From Sipunculus nudus (taxonomy: Eukaryota; Annelida; Sipuncula; Golfingiida; Sipunculidae): DNA of 64,000 nucleotides. Every line of letters starts with the position of its first letter. Position 1 is the first letter of the stretch. The notes beneath the pieces are model-generated. The model worked only from the letters and a program-made list of their open reading frames with translations. It was not told the DNA's origin and made no database searches. The position numbers were made by a program, and so were the translations under genes. This document shows positions 23,871-33,799 of the stretch, piece by piece. The DNA lies in assembly GCA_026874595.1 (NCBI GenBank), contig CM049320.1, forward strand, positions 27,514,714-27,578,713, in the 5' to 3' direction.

Positions 23871-24280
23871 ACACATATTTTTATCTATATATAGTCACGA
23901 AGTGATTCGTGTCGCTTTTGTTTAATCATGTTTTGTTTTATTTGTGGATTAGGTGTATATATTTATTTATTGAGAGAAGCGTACCTGATAAGAGTCGGCG
24001 GCCTGGCCAGCGTTATAGTGACCTGAGACAATAGGGGTATTCAATAAGGGGTACCTGGTGCTACAAATCTAGATAGATATTATTCTGCGAGCGCTGAGAC
24101 AGATAACGTGTTTTTTTCCAACCTGTTTATTAATAAACGTGCAAATGAAAATAAACAGGCCATAGTAGGAAAACGGGGTTTTGTGTGAGACTTATTAATA
24201 TAGAGGAGCATTCACAAAAGTCGGATATTTATAGAAGTCGCATAGACAGGATAGTAATTCATTCTCCGGTATCGAGAAGC

Positions 24281-24500
24281 CAGCCAGCTGTCAGTTGGGG
24301 TCAAATGCTGCCAGTCAGGGTCAAGCTCCGCTATTCGGGGTCAATCGCTGCCAGTTGGGGTCCCGTTCCGCTAGTTTGGGTCCAAGTGCCGCCAGTCCGG
24401 GACCAGTACTGCCGATCGTGACGCATTGCCTCCAGTCGGGATCCTGTGTCACCAGTCGATGTCCAATGCTACAAATAAGGGACCATTATTTCCAGTTTAG
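24281..24500. repeat. 20-bp minisatellite, about 11 diverged units
   Basis: From 24,301 the text falls exactly into 20-bp lines such as TCAAATGCTGCCAGTCAGGG, TCAAGCTCCGCTATTCGGGG and TCAATCGCTGCCAGTTGGGG. Divergence increases to the right, ending near TCCAGTTTAG. The apparent open frames across it (24,185-24,510) come from the repeat and its stop-free consensus. Confidence 0.85.
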
Positions 24501-24938
24501 AACGTCTTGAGACTGTTAAACCCCTTTTTTTGTGATTTGCAACCAATGTATTTCATGTAAGGCGTAACTGGCTGGAAACCTTTTCTGGCGGGTGTTTTTT
24601 TTTTTTTTAATTTTGTAATTTATTTAAATATATTCTCTATTGCTTAGTTACTGCATCGTGTGTGTTATGTGGTGTACCTGAGTGCCGTTATGATGAGTGC
24701 GCCATCAAAAAACACACCATCTCTACTTAAGGCGTTATGCCATAAGCAATCTGGTCCATCACTTGGTAAGGGCAGTCTTTTTCCTAGGGCACCGGTTTCG
24801 GGCACCGTGATCGGGTGACACTGAATGGGTTCCAGACCAGGAAGGTTTAACGAGAGATTTAGGGTTAAAAAATAGGAACATTGCTTATTCATGTGTTTTT
24901 ACTCGGAAACGTAACTTCTGTGACAAGTGAAACAGAGC

Positions 24939-24946
24939 TATAAATA
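24939..24946 (+). promoter_or_regulatory. TATA box of a putative Gypsy 5' LTR
   Basis: TATAAATA lies about 80 bp upstream of the primer-binding-like site at 25,018 and about 260 bp upstream of the gag start at 25,206. This is the usual U3/R arrangement of a Ty3/Gypsy 5' LTR. The LTR's own left edge is uncertain; TG at about 24,663 is one candidate. Confidence 0.45.
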
Positions 24947-25017
24947 GCTTTTGTATACGGCTCGGGTGTTGGTATTCTGCAGTTTCGAGTGACCCTGCTA
25001 CTAAATACTGCAATAAC

Positions 25018-25031
25018 TGGTGACTTCAACC
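25018..25031 (+). other. Possible tRNA primer-binding site
   Basis: TGGTGACTTCAACC resembles TGGTGACCCCGACG, the primer-binding site complementary to the tRNA-Trp 3' end used by many metazoan Gypsy elements. It lies between the TATA box and the gag start on the plus strand. Two to three mismatches suggest decay. Confidence 0.4.
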
Positions 25032-25205
25032 ACTGAGGTTTCACCACCCCTTGTTTTATCGCCCTCATTAGTCTTTGAGTAGTGCTGTGTACTTGCTAGC
25101 ATAGTTTGCCTTCGCGTTAGTGTTAGGTCGAGACGCGTTTTGTGTCATAGATCCCCAAGTAATAACGTAGCTTCGTGCATCCGCCTTAACGCGATTTCTG
25201 TCACT

Positions 25206-25490
25206 ATGGATTTGTTGAAAGAGGCTATAGATTTCGGCAAGGCAAAGGGTTATACGGGGAAGGATTGCTCAGAAGTTTCCTCAGACCTAGGTTGCACAGG
25301 CTAGAGTGCAGGTCGCTCAGGAGCCAGATGAACGATCAAAACCTAGTGAGCACGAGTTGAAATTAGCGAGGATAGGGGTTGCGGGGCGTAAGCAACCAAG
25401 AGATGAGCCTGAAGTATTCAGTTTCTGGCATTCAGTTAAACGGTCGATAGGTTTGATACATATCTCGAAAATCTCGAGGATTTAATAGAC
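25206..25490 (+). pseudogene. Start of a plus-strand Gypsy gag, broken
   Basis: The reading frame begins MDLLKEAIDFGKAKGYTGKD, a charged amphipathic N-terminus of the kind seen in Gypsy Gag. After a frameshift it continues EHELKLARIGVAGRKQPRDE, and after another RFDTYLENLEDLID, matching the family's 'FDxYLxxFE' capsid start. The text ends where the left LTR of the minus-strand element begins (25,483), so this gag was probably split by that insertion. Its continuation was not found beyond 32,523. Confidence 0.55.
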
Positions 25491-25872
25491 CTGTCCCGTT
25501 CTTGTACCCACAAAATTCTACCGTCCATAGCATAAAGTTTCCGAAGCAATACTTGACCGCAGCCTGGAAATGTTAAACTCACGACTAATTTTCTAAAAAA
25601 AACAAGAGTCCGGCTGAGATAGTTCACCTTTCGATGATCAATACAAAAGTGAAATGCGTTTCATGCCATCGCTGGCAACCCGCTCCCTGCAGTTCTAACA
25701 GCCAATAAGAACCCAAGCCCGCTAAATGTCACGGGTTCAGCGTGGTTCCGAGTGGTTCTAGGAGGACCTCTGATCCGGCTGACGAAACACATACAACTAT
25801 TTACCGTAAATCTTAAATACCATATTATTAAAAAGATACAGCTTAAACATAGCGAAAAACCTAAACTCGTTA
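25483..25872 (-). repeat. LTR, 3' copy of the minus-strand Gypsy element
   Basis: It aligns along its length with 32,123-32,523: shared blocks include CCTGTCCC, GCAATACTT, ACCGCAGCC, GTGAAATGCGTTTC, AGCCCGCTAAATG and CCGGCTGACGAAACAC. The pairing ends close to a C16 run at 25,873-25,888. Exact ends are uncertain because of divergence. Confidence 0.75.
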
Positions 25873-26070
25873 CCCCCCCCCCCCCCCCTTTACCTCGGGC
25901 CCTCCCGCGAGCACTCACCCCTATCCTGCAAAAGGTTAAAGTAAAAGTTACCTGTACAGTTACAGATATTCACAAAAAAAATGTATTAACATTTACATCG
26001 ATTAACATTTACATATTATACATGAAAAGCCTGAAAGATCATGCCAATCATTATATATGGCATATGAGAT

Positions 26071-26430
26071 TCACAGAGTACGGTCTCCGGCTCCCACCGT
26101 CGTCGTTTCTCGAGCCCCACGCGCATCCTTCATGACCTGCCGCAGGCACTTGTTCTCCCGCTTCAGTTCCTCGTTCTTCCTTTCCATTCGTTTTGGCATA
26201 TTTCTCTGGGTGTTTACTTTCTCCATCCAGCTTTTCGTCTCTAGGTCCTTCAATCGATGCTTTATACTACTTTCCTGGGCTATCTGTAAGTCTGTCGTCG
26301 GGCTTCCTCCAGCTCCTCCAAAAGGTTGTTCCCTCCGATGGTCGATCCCCTGATCACTAAAGGTCAATGAGGCGCCAGGGCTGGCGCCGTTTACGACAAC
26401 CACGGTGGTAGGATTTCTCTTGGCTATCGC
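26071..26430 (-). pseudogene. Coiled-coil tail frame downstream of integrase
   Basis: A stop-free minus-strand frame of about 119 codons with no convincing ATG. Its second half is strongly charged and helical (KRMERKNEELKRENKCLRQV), as in a coiled coil. It lies between the integrase tail (26,690) and the 3' LTR, so it is probably the degenerate C-terminus of pol or an extra retroelement frame. I do not recognise it as a host gene. Confidence 0.4.
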
Positions 26431-26689
26431 CTAATACGTTTGGGCCGACTTGTTCCATAGGGATACTCTTTTTTTCCTTCTATTTTTTCGATGACTGACA
26501 TTCCTTGGGTGTCGGTGTTGGTTTTTGCCTTCGTCTTCCCCTACAGTACCGGCATCGATAGACCGAGTTGCGATTACCTCATCATACTGCGGCGATGGCT
26601 TCTTCTGAACTACACTATCACTGACCAGCGTCCATGATACAGGATCAATCTTTTTCTGTTCTGCTGGGACTTCAAATAAGCTGTGCGGT

Positions 26690-28958
26690 CTTCGTCGTCC
26701 TCATCAAAATTGGCTTGTTTAAGGTAACTCTCATGGACATCTCTTTGCTTTGCCCGTCCTTTTGTATTTTGTACACTAAATCATGGGCCTAAGCAGTCAA
26801 GGGATAAAACGTTTGGCTCTCTCCGCTGGCGACCTGGGTTCGATCCCCGGTGTGGCTATGAGAGTGGGTTGTAGTTGCCCGTCCAAGGCAGGTGGTTTTC
26901 TCCGGGTTCTCCTTTTTTCCTTCATTCTTACAGACTACCGAACGCCGTCCACTGAGCCATGGAGACTGCCTTGATTAATTATAATCATTATTTGTACAAT
27001 CCATGTAAAATAAATCAGTCATATTATAAGTTTATATTATATTAACCACCTATTCTCTCTACACAAGGTACGGACCAGTCCATCCTAGTCCAAATTTCTC
27101 TTTGTACATCCAGCTGCCCACTTGAAAACCATGTTATTCGGCGTCACGGTCATAATTCTGTTTTTCCTCACGGCTGCTCTTGCACACTCTTCCTGGCATA
27201 CTCAAATGTATTCTGCATAAAATCTTTCAACTATTCAACATATTGGCAGGCAAGTTTTGCCGGCCTGTACACAATTGCCCGAAGTGTCAGTTTGACACTA
27301 ACATTCTGAATTCCCTTTGCAGTGTGTGCACTCTACTCTCCTTAGACCACCAGCATTACCATGCTGACGCCCAGGCCGTTGTTGCACTTCGAAGCCGTAG
27401 GTATAACATATATCCATCTTGCGATCATGCATTTTGGGTCCTTAAGGCGTAACAGCCGTTGCAACGAAGCATGATCTGTTCGCAACAGGAAATGTCTCCC
27501 CCAGAAGTAAGTGTGAAAATCTTTAAACGAACTTAACGATCGCAAACGGCTCGCGTTTTGTCTTGCGGTAACGCCGTTGTGCTTCATTCAATGTCCGACT
27601 GCCATAAGTAACAGGTTCCTCCATACCACCTTGTATCTGAGAGAGAACTCCTGATATACCGACTCCACTTGCATCAGTGTCAATTATTAGCAGCCCCTCC
27701 TGATGTGGGTATTAGATTACTGGTGATTGAATCAGCTTCTCCTTCAGGTTATAAAATGTTATAAAAGCTTTGTTGCACGACTCGTCCCATTTGAAGTGAA
27801 CATTTTTCCGTGACGGGTTAGTCGGTGGTTCGGCGACTGTTGCGTAATGAGGGATAAAGCGCCGGTAAAAGGGGGTGAAACATACAAAACTACAGTCCTT
27901 CCAACAGCAGCTACTTTACTCTGGTCGCAGTGGGCCCATTTTTCGAGAAACAAAATGTCCTTGGAAGGCAACACTCCTTGAAAAGTCTACATTTCTTTTG
28001 TTTTAGTTTCAAAACCTCTTGTCTTAAACAGTCAAAAAAGAACTTCAAGTTCTGCCCAACCTCAGGGTAGTTTGACCCAAACACAATAATATCATCGAGG
28101 TAGATCAAACATCTCTCCCGCTGTAGGTTTCTCAACACAAGATGAGGGAGAACGATGCTTGCATGTACTGAAACAGTCCTTTTCTTGTTGTAAAGCTGTC
28201 TTCGGTCGATCCTCACGTGCAACCATGACCTGCTATTATCCGCTCGCAAGGTCAAGGGCACTTAACCAGCTCAATCTCGACAGTTCACACACGGTATCAT
28301 CAATTCGTCGTAGGGCGTAAGTGTCCCTTCTGGTAACACTGTTCAGATGTCGATATTCGATACAGAAATGTGTGGACACATCCTTCTTCTTAAGGGGAAC
28401 CATTGGTGCAGCCCAGGGAGGGACTCTCGCTCGGTTCAGCTAAGCCTTTCTCTAACAGCTTGTCGACCTCCATGTCCACGACCTCCCTTTACTTCGCTGG
28501 CAACCTACAGGGGCTGCTTTATAGGTCGGTTGTCCCAAGTATCTATGGTGTGCTGTATCAGCTGTATTTGCCTGAACCGCCACCCGGCGGAGCAAACACA
28601 TCCGTATATTCGCAAATCAACTTTTCAAACTCGCACCTCTGCTCCCCCTCTAGTCACCTGGATGTTTCTTTAAACAACTACTGGTGGAGATCCACAACCC
28701 TCATATCATAGGCAAATTTATTGCATGTGCCCCCGAGCTTTGCCCCAAATTCTGTTTCTCCATCAACAACTACAGGAGTACCATTCACTGTAAACATGCT
28801 TTGCACAACAGTTTCCAGGTCTGGTTTCTTCTGTGCTGTCATGTTTCACTAGATCGTTCGGTTGATCACGGTGTAGCCCATGCCCGCGTCAATGAGAAAC
28901 AGCACAGGTGTCTCATTGACTTTTGCGTCGACTGTCAACTCTCCACAGCGTCTTCGAT
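26690..28958 (-). pseudogene. Gypsy pol: protease, RT, RNase H and integrase remnants
   Basis: In order on the minus strand: a retropepsin segment (about 28,950-28,860) reading VLFLIDAGMGYTVIN, with DAG in place of the usual D-T/S-G; reverse transcriptase (about 28,440-27,900) with PWAAPMVPLKKKD, SALDLASG followed by stops, and the catalytic YLDDIIVFG; RNase H (27,590-27,290) with LLRTDHASLQRLLRLKDP and the HGNAGGL tether. Next comes a jump straight to the late integrase text (FMQNTFEYARKSVQ, about 27,200), then GLGWTGPYLV (GPY/F motif, 27,080) and, past a SINE, VYKIQKDGQ (26,760). The DDE core is absent. Multiple stops and frame changes make it non-functional. Confidence 0.8.
26783..27050 (+). 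mobile_element. tRNA-derived SINE inserted in the Gypsy integrase
   Basis: A B box, GGTTCGATCCC, lies at about 26,838, downstream of an A-box-like GGGATAAAACGTTTGGCTC. The conserved tail GTGGTTTTCTCCGGGTTCTC follows, then an AT-rich 3' end. The tail is a phrase widely shared among metazoan SINEs. The insertion splits the integrase GPY/F module (GPYLV on one side, VYKIQKDG on the other), so the SINE arrived after the Gypsy element. Confidence 0.7.
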
Positions 28959-28959
28959 T

Positions 28960-30307
28960 TAGGTTTCTGACAAAAGAGCTCGAACCCTCACTCCCTTGCC
29001 GATTCTATTTACTTTGTGTCCATCCTCAGGACAGTCACGACTGAAATGTCCTGGCAACTGGCAAGTATAAGATATCTTAACTTCCTTGCGAATGCCAACA
29101 GGCCTGAACAATATTTTGTTCTCCATCACGCCTTGAGTAGGGCTCGTCTTTCTCTGTGTAGACAAGAATCAATCACTTCCTGCAACGTCCGTTTCAAAGA
29201 GATGATTTCTTTGTGCATACTCTGCAAAAGCTGATCCTTCTCTTCATCCTCACAATTCCTATCCAAAAACTTCATGAGAAACCTTGTATCTGTTTTTTTT
29301 AACATCGGCTCCTTCCTCTGCCCTTTTCCCAGATTGGTTATCCTGGGGGCCATCTTGCATAGACCTGTGTCTACCGTGTCTGGTCCCTACATTTCCGTCG
29401 CTTTTCTCAAAAGATTCATATTAGGTAGCTAAGACAAACGCTTCATCCGGCGTGTCTGGCACCCTTAAGTTTACGTGTTTTCTCATATTTTTTTTCTGGT
29501 AACCCTCGTATAAATTGATCGATGGTTATACGCTCTTGAGCGTTCATCTCAAATTTAGGGTATGCTCACTGCGAGAGCCGGAGTAGGTCACAGCCAATTT
29601 CCATCAAGGTCTCATTTGTTGTTTTTTCTTCGTTCTCTTGGTGAAACGTACACTGTTTTACCTATAAGGAGGATCGAAACGCTTCCCTAGCAGACAGGTT
29701 AACGACCGGAAATCTTGTCTCTGGCCTTAAGGGAGCAGACAACACACCTTTTGAGCTCTCCCTCTCAGGCTCTCCGCAAGCTGTAGACTCTTCTCTGCCT
29801 AGTCCCATCCGTTCCAGTTAGCGAACATTTCAAAGTGGGTGAGGTAATCCTGCCACTCAACCCGTTCAACAAGAAACTTATCAGCATCTAGGTACACGGA
29901 TCTGTGTATCATGCGGACACAACACTCTCGTTACTCGCACCTTCCTGTCAACTGCCTCATCTCTGGTGCGCCGCATGGACCGAAGTGGAGCTGTTCAACC
30001 TCTCGGTAGAAGCCGGAACAACAGCCGCGTGGGGCATGCCCGTTTGTTAATCGTCTTTGGTTGCCAGGCTCACTGTTTGCACGCTGTTTGGCCCTATACA
30101 GTCGAGGTGTACTGACATTAATCGTATTAGGCAGGTATTCTAACCTAACTGACTCCTTGACTTGAACTAGAAATTGGCCAGTTCCTTGCCGATTATCTTC
30201 CGACAAGAACTACGTCATGACTGTCATGGCATTGAAACATTCTCCAACCGGTCTAGCAAGTCCCGTATCCTGTTGAATAAATCTGTTACCTCGTTAAGCG
30301 TCGGCAT
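28960..30307 (-). pseudogene. Gypsy gag remnant with a damaged zinc knuckle
   Basis: A start at 30,307 gives MPTLNEVTDLFNRIRDLLDR, an amphipathic Gag-like N-terminus. After frame breaks, the capsid region around 29,880-29,700 reads VEWQDYLTHFEMFANWNGWD and AESLRGRAQKV, the 'W.DYL.HFE...WNGW' block of Gypsy capsids. Around 29,480 lies QFIRGLPEKKYE. Near 29,080 the nucleocapsid zinc knuckle reads SYTCQLPGHFSRDC; the first of the four CCHC ligands is serine instead of cysteine. Domain order and strand agree with pol downstream. Several stops and frameshifts inactivate it. Confidence 0.75.
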
Positions 30308-30353
30308 CGGCGCTAGGTGTCCCCAACTCCAGCTTGCTCTTATGCCTGTTCTC

Positions 30354-30917
30354 TCAATAGGAAATCACTGCAGACCCACTACGACCACTGACGATCTCAT
30401 CCGCTGTGCGCATCGATTCACTATGAAATATCAGACAAGCCGTCCTTGGAGGGTCCAATGTGTAAATGCTGTTCTCTATAACAGGCGATCTCAGGGGGTA
30501 TGCCAACATCGCCTTTGGACTGAGCTCGGAGTGTTCGGTCCGACGCCCCAATTCCATCTTGGCCGCGGTAAAGCATGAAGTGAACTGATAGTCGCTGTCC
30601 AGTGCAAACATTTTTTTGCACGAGTGAAAATATTCCCTTGGCGCTTCTCTTGTCCAAATTACAGCTGCACGTAATCTGTGTTTTTTTCCTGACAGGTTTA
30701 CGGTTATACAGCATGAGTACCCTCGCTTCACAGTCTCCAAATTCGGATCGTTGCATATGACGAAAGTGCTTTCTTGAAAAAAGGCACTGTTGAACTCTGC
30801 GTTGGCCCCTATAGTCGTTCTTGGCACTCTTTTTCGCCAATCAAAAATAAGTGTCACATGTTCGTCGCTAAACAACACGAACAGAAATACACACACTTGG
30901 AAAATTATATAACACAT
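30354..30917 (-). CDS. 187-codon open frame in the Gypsy 5' leader, unknown
   Basis: This is the longest uninterrupted frame of the element and begins with ATG at 30,917. It opens with a hydrophobic stretch (MCYIIFQVCVFLFVLF), which could be a signal or membrane segment, then a mixed, Cys-containing body with no domain I recognise. It lies between the 5' LTR and the gag start and slightly upstream of gag on the same strand. A second frame (30,840-30,421) overlaps it, which lowers confidence. It could be an accessory retroelement protein, a captured exon or chance. Confidence 0.3.
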   Translation of the reverse strand: MCYIIFQVCVFLFVLFSDEHVTLIFDWRKRVPRTTIGANAEFNSAFFQESTFVICNDPNLETVKRGYSCCITVNLSGKKHRLRAAVIWTREAPREYFHSCKKMFALDSDYQFTSCFTAAKMELGRRTEHSELSPKAMLAYPLRSPVIENSIYTLDPPRTACLIFHSESMRTADEIVSGRSGSAVISY

Positions 30918-32122
30918 AAGGCAAATGGCTGTTGCTTAACAGCGCAATCTTTTTGACAAAGCTGAACACAATACAAGAAAAGGGTTATTAAAAATTAAAA
31001 TCGCTTTGCGGCATTACAACTTTCAGTAACCCCAAATACGAAAACGTCAAATCGATGCTGCTAAACAGCGCAACTGTTCGACAAACTGAACATAAAGAAA
31101 ATATTTATTTACAAAGTTATAATCGCTATTCAGCACTACAACTTTCATTGACAAATAGATATTAGAAAACGTAAATTGAATGCCGCTTAATAGAACAGAT
31201 AATTCCAAATATGTTGACAAATAATAGAGACAAAAATTAACAGTAAAGAGAAATCATACTAGCTCTCGCTCTATACAATTTTCTCTGAACAACAAAAACA
31301 TATTACGGTGAAGTATAAACTACAATAAAATAGTCTATTTCCTGACGGTGTACCCGGAGATATTAATTTAAACTTGGCATAAAGACAGCAGCAGATGCTC
31401 AACATTAAGCAACAATTGCTGAAAAGCATTGTCACTGTGCGTTAACTACAGCACCTCAACTTCAACCAACAATACCAACAATTCCATTATCAATTAACCT
31501 TCACTACCTCAGCTAATATCATTCTAAAAATATTCCTATATTAAACAATTAAATAGATAACCCCTTCCAGCAAGATCCCATGATTAGTCTTCTTAAAAGC
31601 CAGGTCTTCAAGTATCACAAGCACCTATTTTCTTATCAGAGCAATACTGGTCATGGCACCACTGAAGCCCGTCTGTTATACCCTGAAAACCTTGCCATTA
31701 AAAATTAACCCGGGCATGGGAGTACCCAGCAGGTTTGCTGGTACCCGCTTAGCGTCACTTAGCCCTGTTGAACATTTAAGACTGTGAAAGTATGACAAAT
31801 ATCACAGGGATTAATTCCCGTGTGGAGACTTCTCGTTGCGTTTTAACGAACTATAAAGTAACTCTCCCGAAAAACATAGTATAATAAATACAAAAATAAC
31901 TTCCAGTCGTAGAGAGGGACACTACATGTTACATAGATTGAAACTCTGGATCACACCTTCGATTAGATAGGGAGCATCTCGATTATGAAATAAACAATGA
32001 CGTTTAATTCACTAAGTTTCTATCTGCATGCTGAAATCAATACGCTCGGCCTCTGTTACTCGCCTCACGTACAACCGATCGACTGGTGTGAACTGCCTTT
32101 ACATTTAAATTTAATGCTAAAA
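30918..32122. other. Leader of the Gypsy element, no gene seen
   Basis: AT-rich sequence between the 187-codon frame and the 5' LTR. An imperfect repeat of about 110 bp is visible at 31,000-31,160 (ATCGCT...GCA..ACAACTTTCA occurs twice). A small hairpin occurs near 31,718 (GTACCCAGCAGGTTTGCTGG). No coding frame. Confidence 0.5.
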
Positions 32123-32523
32123 TAATACACCTGTCCCCTTCCTGTATCAACATATATCTACCATCTACAGCACAAAGTTACCCTGGCAATACTTAACCGC
32201 AGCCCAGAAATGTTAACCTCACGACTGTCTGGAGAAAACAAGAGCCCGGCTAAGACATGCCTAACTTTCAATGATCACTGTAAAAGTGAAATGCGTTTCC
32301 AGCCAGCACTTGTCACCCCATTCCCTACAGTTTTAACAGCTAATCAGAAACCCAGCCCGCTAAATGGCATGGGTTCAGCTTGGTTTCCGTGTGGTTCAAG
32401 ATGGGTCCGGCTGACCTCTGACCCGGCTGACGAAACACGTTTAACATAAACCGTACAGCTTAAAACAACCAAATTTTTTTTATAATATAGAGCTTATACA
32501 TAAAGAATAACCTTAACTGAATA
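32123..32523 (-). repeat. LTR, 5' copy of the minus-strand Gypsy element
   Basis: The direct-repeat partner of 25,483-25,872, in the same orientation. On the minus strand it would carry the element's promoter. The open frame across it (32,210-32,449) is not a gene. It ends only about 200 bp before the GPCR gene. Confidence 0.75.
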
Positions 32524-32726
32524 CACATGTATTTACTCTTTTTTTAACAAGCTAAATTTTAATTTAGTTTTATTTACTAACATGTATCCCTTTCATACTA
32601 CAGTCCAGCAGAAAGCGTCTGTCAGTGAGGTGAATGGCCGATTATGATTCTTGTACACCAGTTCCCAGATGATCAGCGGATACGCTTTAAACCTATGCGC
32701 ATTGTACTCTACGTATTGTAAAGGTG

Positions 32727-33623
32727 ATGGACTGTAATGATGAAGCAATGTGTACACCTTTGCTTTATTTTAGGGACAACAACGCCCGTCACTCAAACGA
32801 AATGGACAGAGAAACTACTTCCACCTCCGACGGATGGCTTTGGCTGCAGACAGACGTGTTCTACAGCACTGTAACGTCTGAGACAACGCTTAGAACAGCA
32901 AAGTTGGGCACTGACAGACTTGGCACCAAGGACATGAGCCCTGGATTTGGCACGACTGCCTCTGACTTTTTGGAACCAAACCCCTTTATTGGGTACTCGA
33001 TTCTAGCATTTGCTGTTATTGGTGTATTGTTAAATGCATTGTCCGCTGGTGTGACAAAAGGAGCAAATATGCAGACCATGTCTATATCAGGATATTTCTT
33101 CGCACTATGTGTATGTCACGTTGTGATAAATACCACGTCCATCATAAGACCCTTCATCCATAAATGGCCTTGTACCGTTAATGTCATTTTGACAGCGCTC
33201 CCCAACGTCACGTCTTGTTGTATTGTTGCCGCCATAAATGTGATGCAGGCTGGTGTAATGTCTCTACCATTCAAGGCATCTGTTCTTTGGTCACTAAAAC
33301 GCGTGAACCTCTCCACTCTCTCAATTATTGGTTTTAATATTTTCGTTTGTAGTTGTGTATTCTTTCTGCCAGAATTTGCTCCTTTCACTTGTATAACGGA
33401 TACAGTGTACGCCTCCACCCTTTTGCAATGTGCTTATGAAAGCCTTGTAACAGTTGTTCTGATTGTATCAGGTGTTATAACACTGAATGCAATGGTGCAT
33501 GCCAAGCAAAAAGCAACTAATTTAGGGAAACATGTATATGATAACTGGAGAAATACAATTAAACGATACAGAGCCGTTGCTACAGTAACAGGGGTGGGTT
33601 TTTTTAATATGCAAACTACCTAA
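32727..33623 (+). CDS. Rhodopsin-like GPCR, first five helices
   Basis: A multi-pass membrane receptor fragment, about 298 codons from ATG at 32,727. A splice acceptor (TTTGCTTTATTTTAG) at 32,773 and a second ATG at 32,802 are alternatives. After a long Ser/Thr-rich N-terminus come helices near residues 88-108 (GVLLNALS holds the TM1 asparagine), 116-140, 152-175, 197-216 and 232-256. WPC at 148-150 and a cysteine at 223 fit the class A TM3-ECL2 disulphide. The DRY position reads INVMQ, so classical G-protein coupling is doubtful. The frame stops as helix 6 would begin. Helices 6-7 are absent or lie in another exon; an acceptor-like TATCAACAAACCAG ends at 33,747. A decayed paralogue lies at 14.5 kb. 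Ligand unknown. Confidence 0.6.
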   Translation: MDCNDEAMCTPLLYFRDNNARHSNEMDRETTSTSDGWLWLQTDVFYSTVTSETTLRTAKLGTDRLGTKDMSPGFGTTASDFLEPNPFIGYSILAFAVIGVLLNALSAGVTKGANMQTMSISGYFFALCVCHVVINTTSIIRPFIHKWPCTVNVILTALPNVTSCCIVAAINVMQAGVMSLPFKASVLWSLKRVNLSTLSIIGFNIFVCSCVFFLPEFAPFTCITDTVYASTLLQCAYESLVTVVLIVSGVITLNAMVHAKQKATNLGKHVYDNWRNTIKRYRAVATVTGVGFFNMQTT

Positions 33624-33799
33624 GAATATGGCAATATATATTGAAATGATAATAGGCCTAAGAATCAATATACTCTGGTATATATCAGAGGTTTTAATCA
33701 TGGTCTATAATATCATGCCTTTTTTCCTTCTTGTATCAACAAACCAGCATTTTAGGCAAGATCTTCTCCATCTATTTTCCTGTAGCCGTCGGGGATAGC

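Larger units (their letters stand above)
25483..32523 (-). mobile_element. Decayed Ty3/Gypsy retrotransposon, about 7 kb
   Basis: Diverged direct repeats (25,483-25,872 and 32,123-32,523) enclose minus-strand gag, protease, reverse transcriptase, RNase H and integrase pieces in Gypsy order. Stops and frameshifts break every domain, the integrase catalytic core is missing, and a SINE is inserted in the integrase tail. The LTRs differ at perhaps one base in five, which points to an old insertion. It sits between the plus-strand gag fragment (left) and the GPCR gene (right). Confidence 0.8.

Noticed and set aside
26783-26860. tRNA gene at the SINE B box
   Set aside because: The B box is good, but the acceptor and anticodon stems cannot be closed; it is a tRNA-derived SINE.
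26783-26974. 63-codon plus-strand frame
   Set aside because: It coincides with a SINE head and tail and is not a protein gene.
30421-30840. 139-codon minus-strand frame overlapping the 187-codon frame
   Set aside because: Shadow in another phase with no hydrophobic or domain features.
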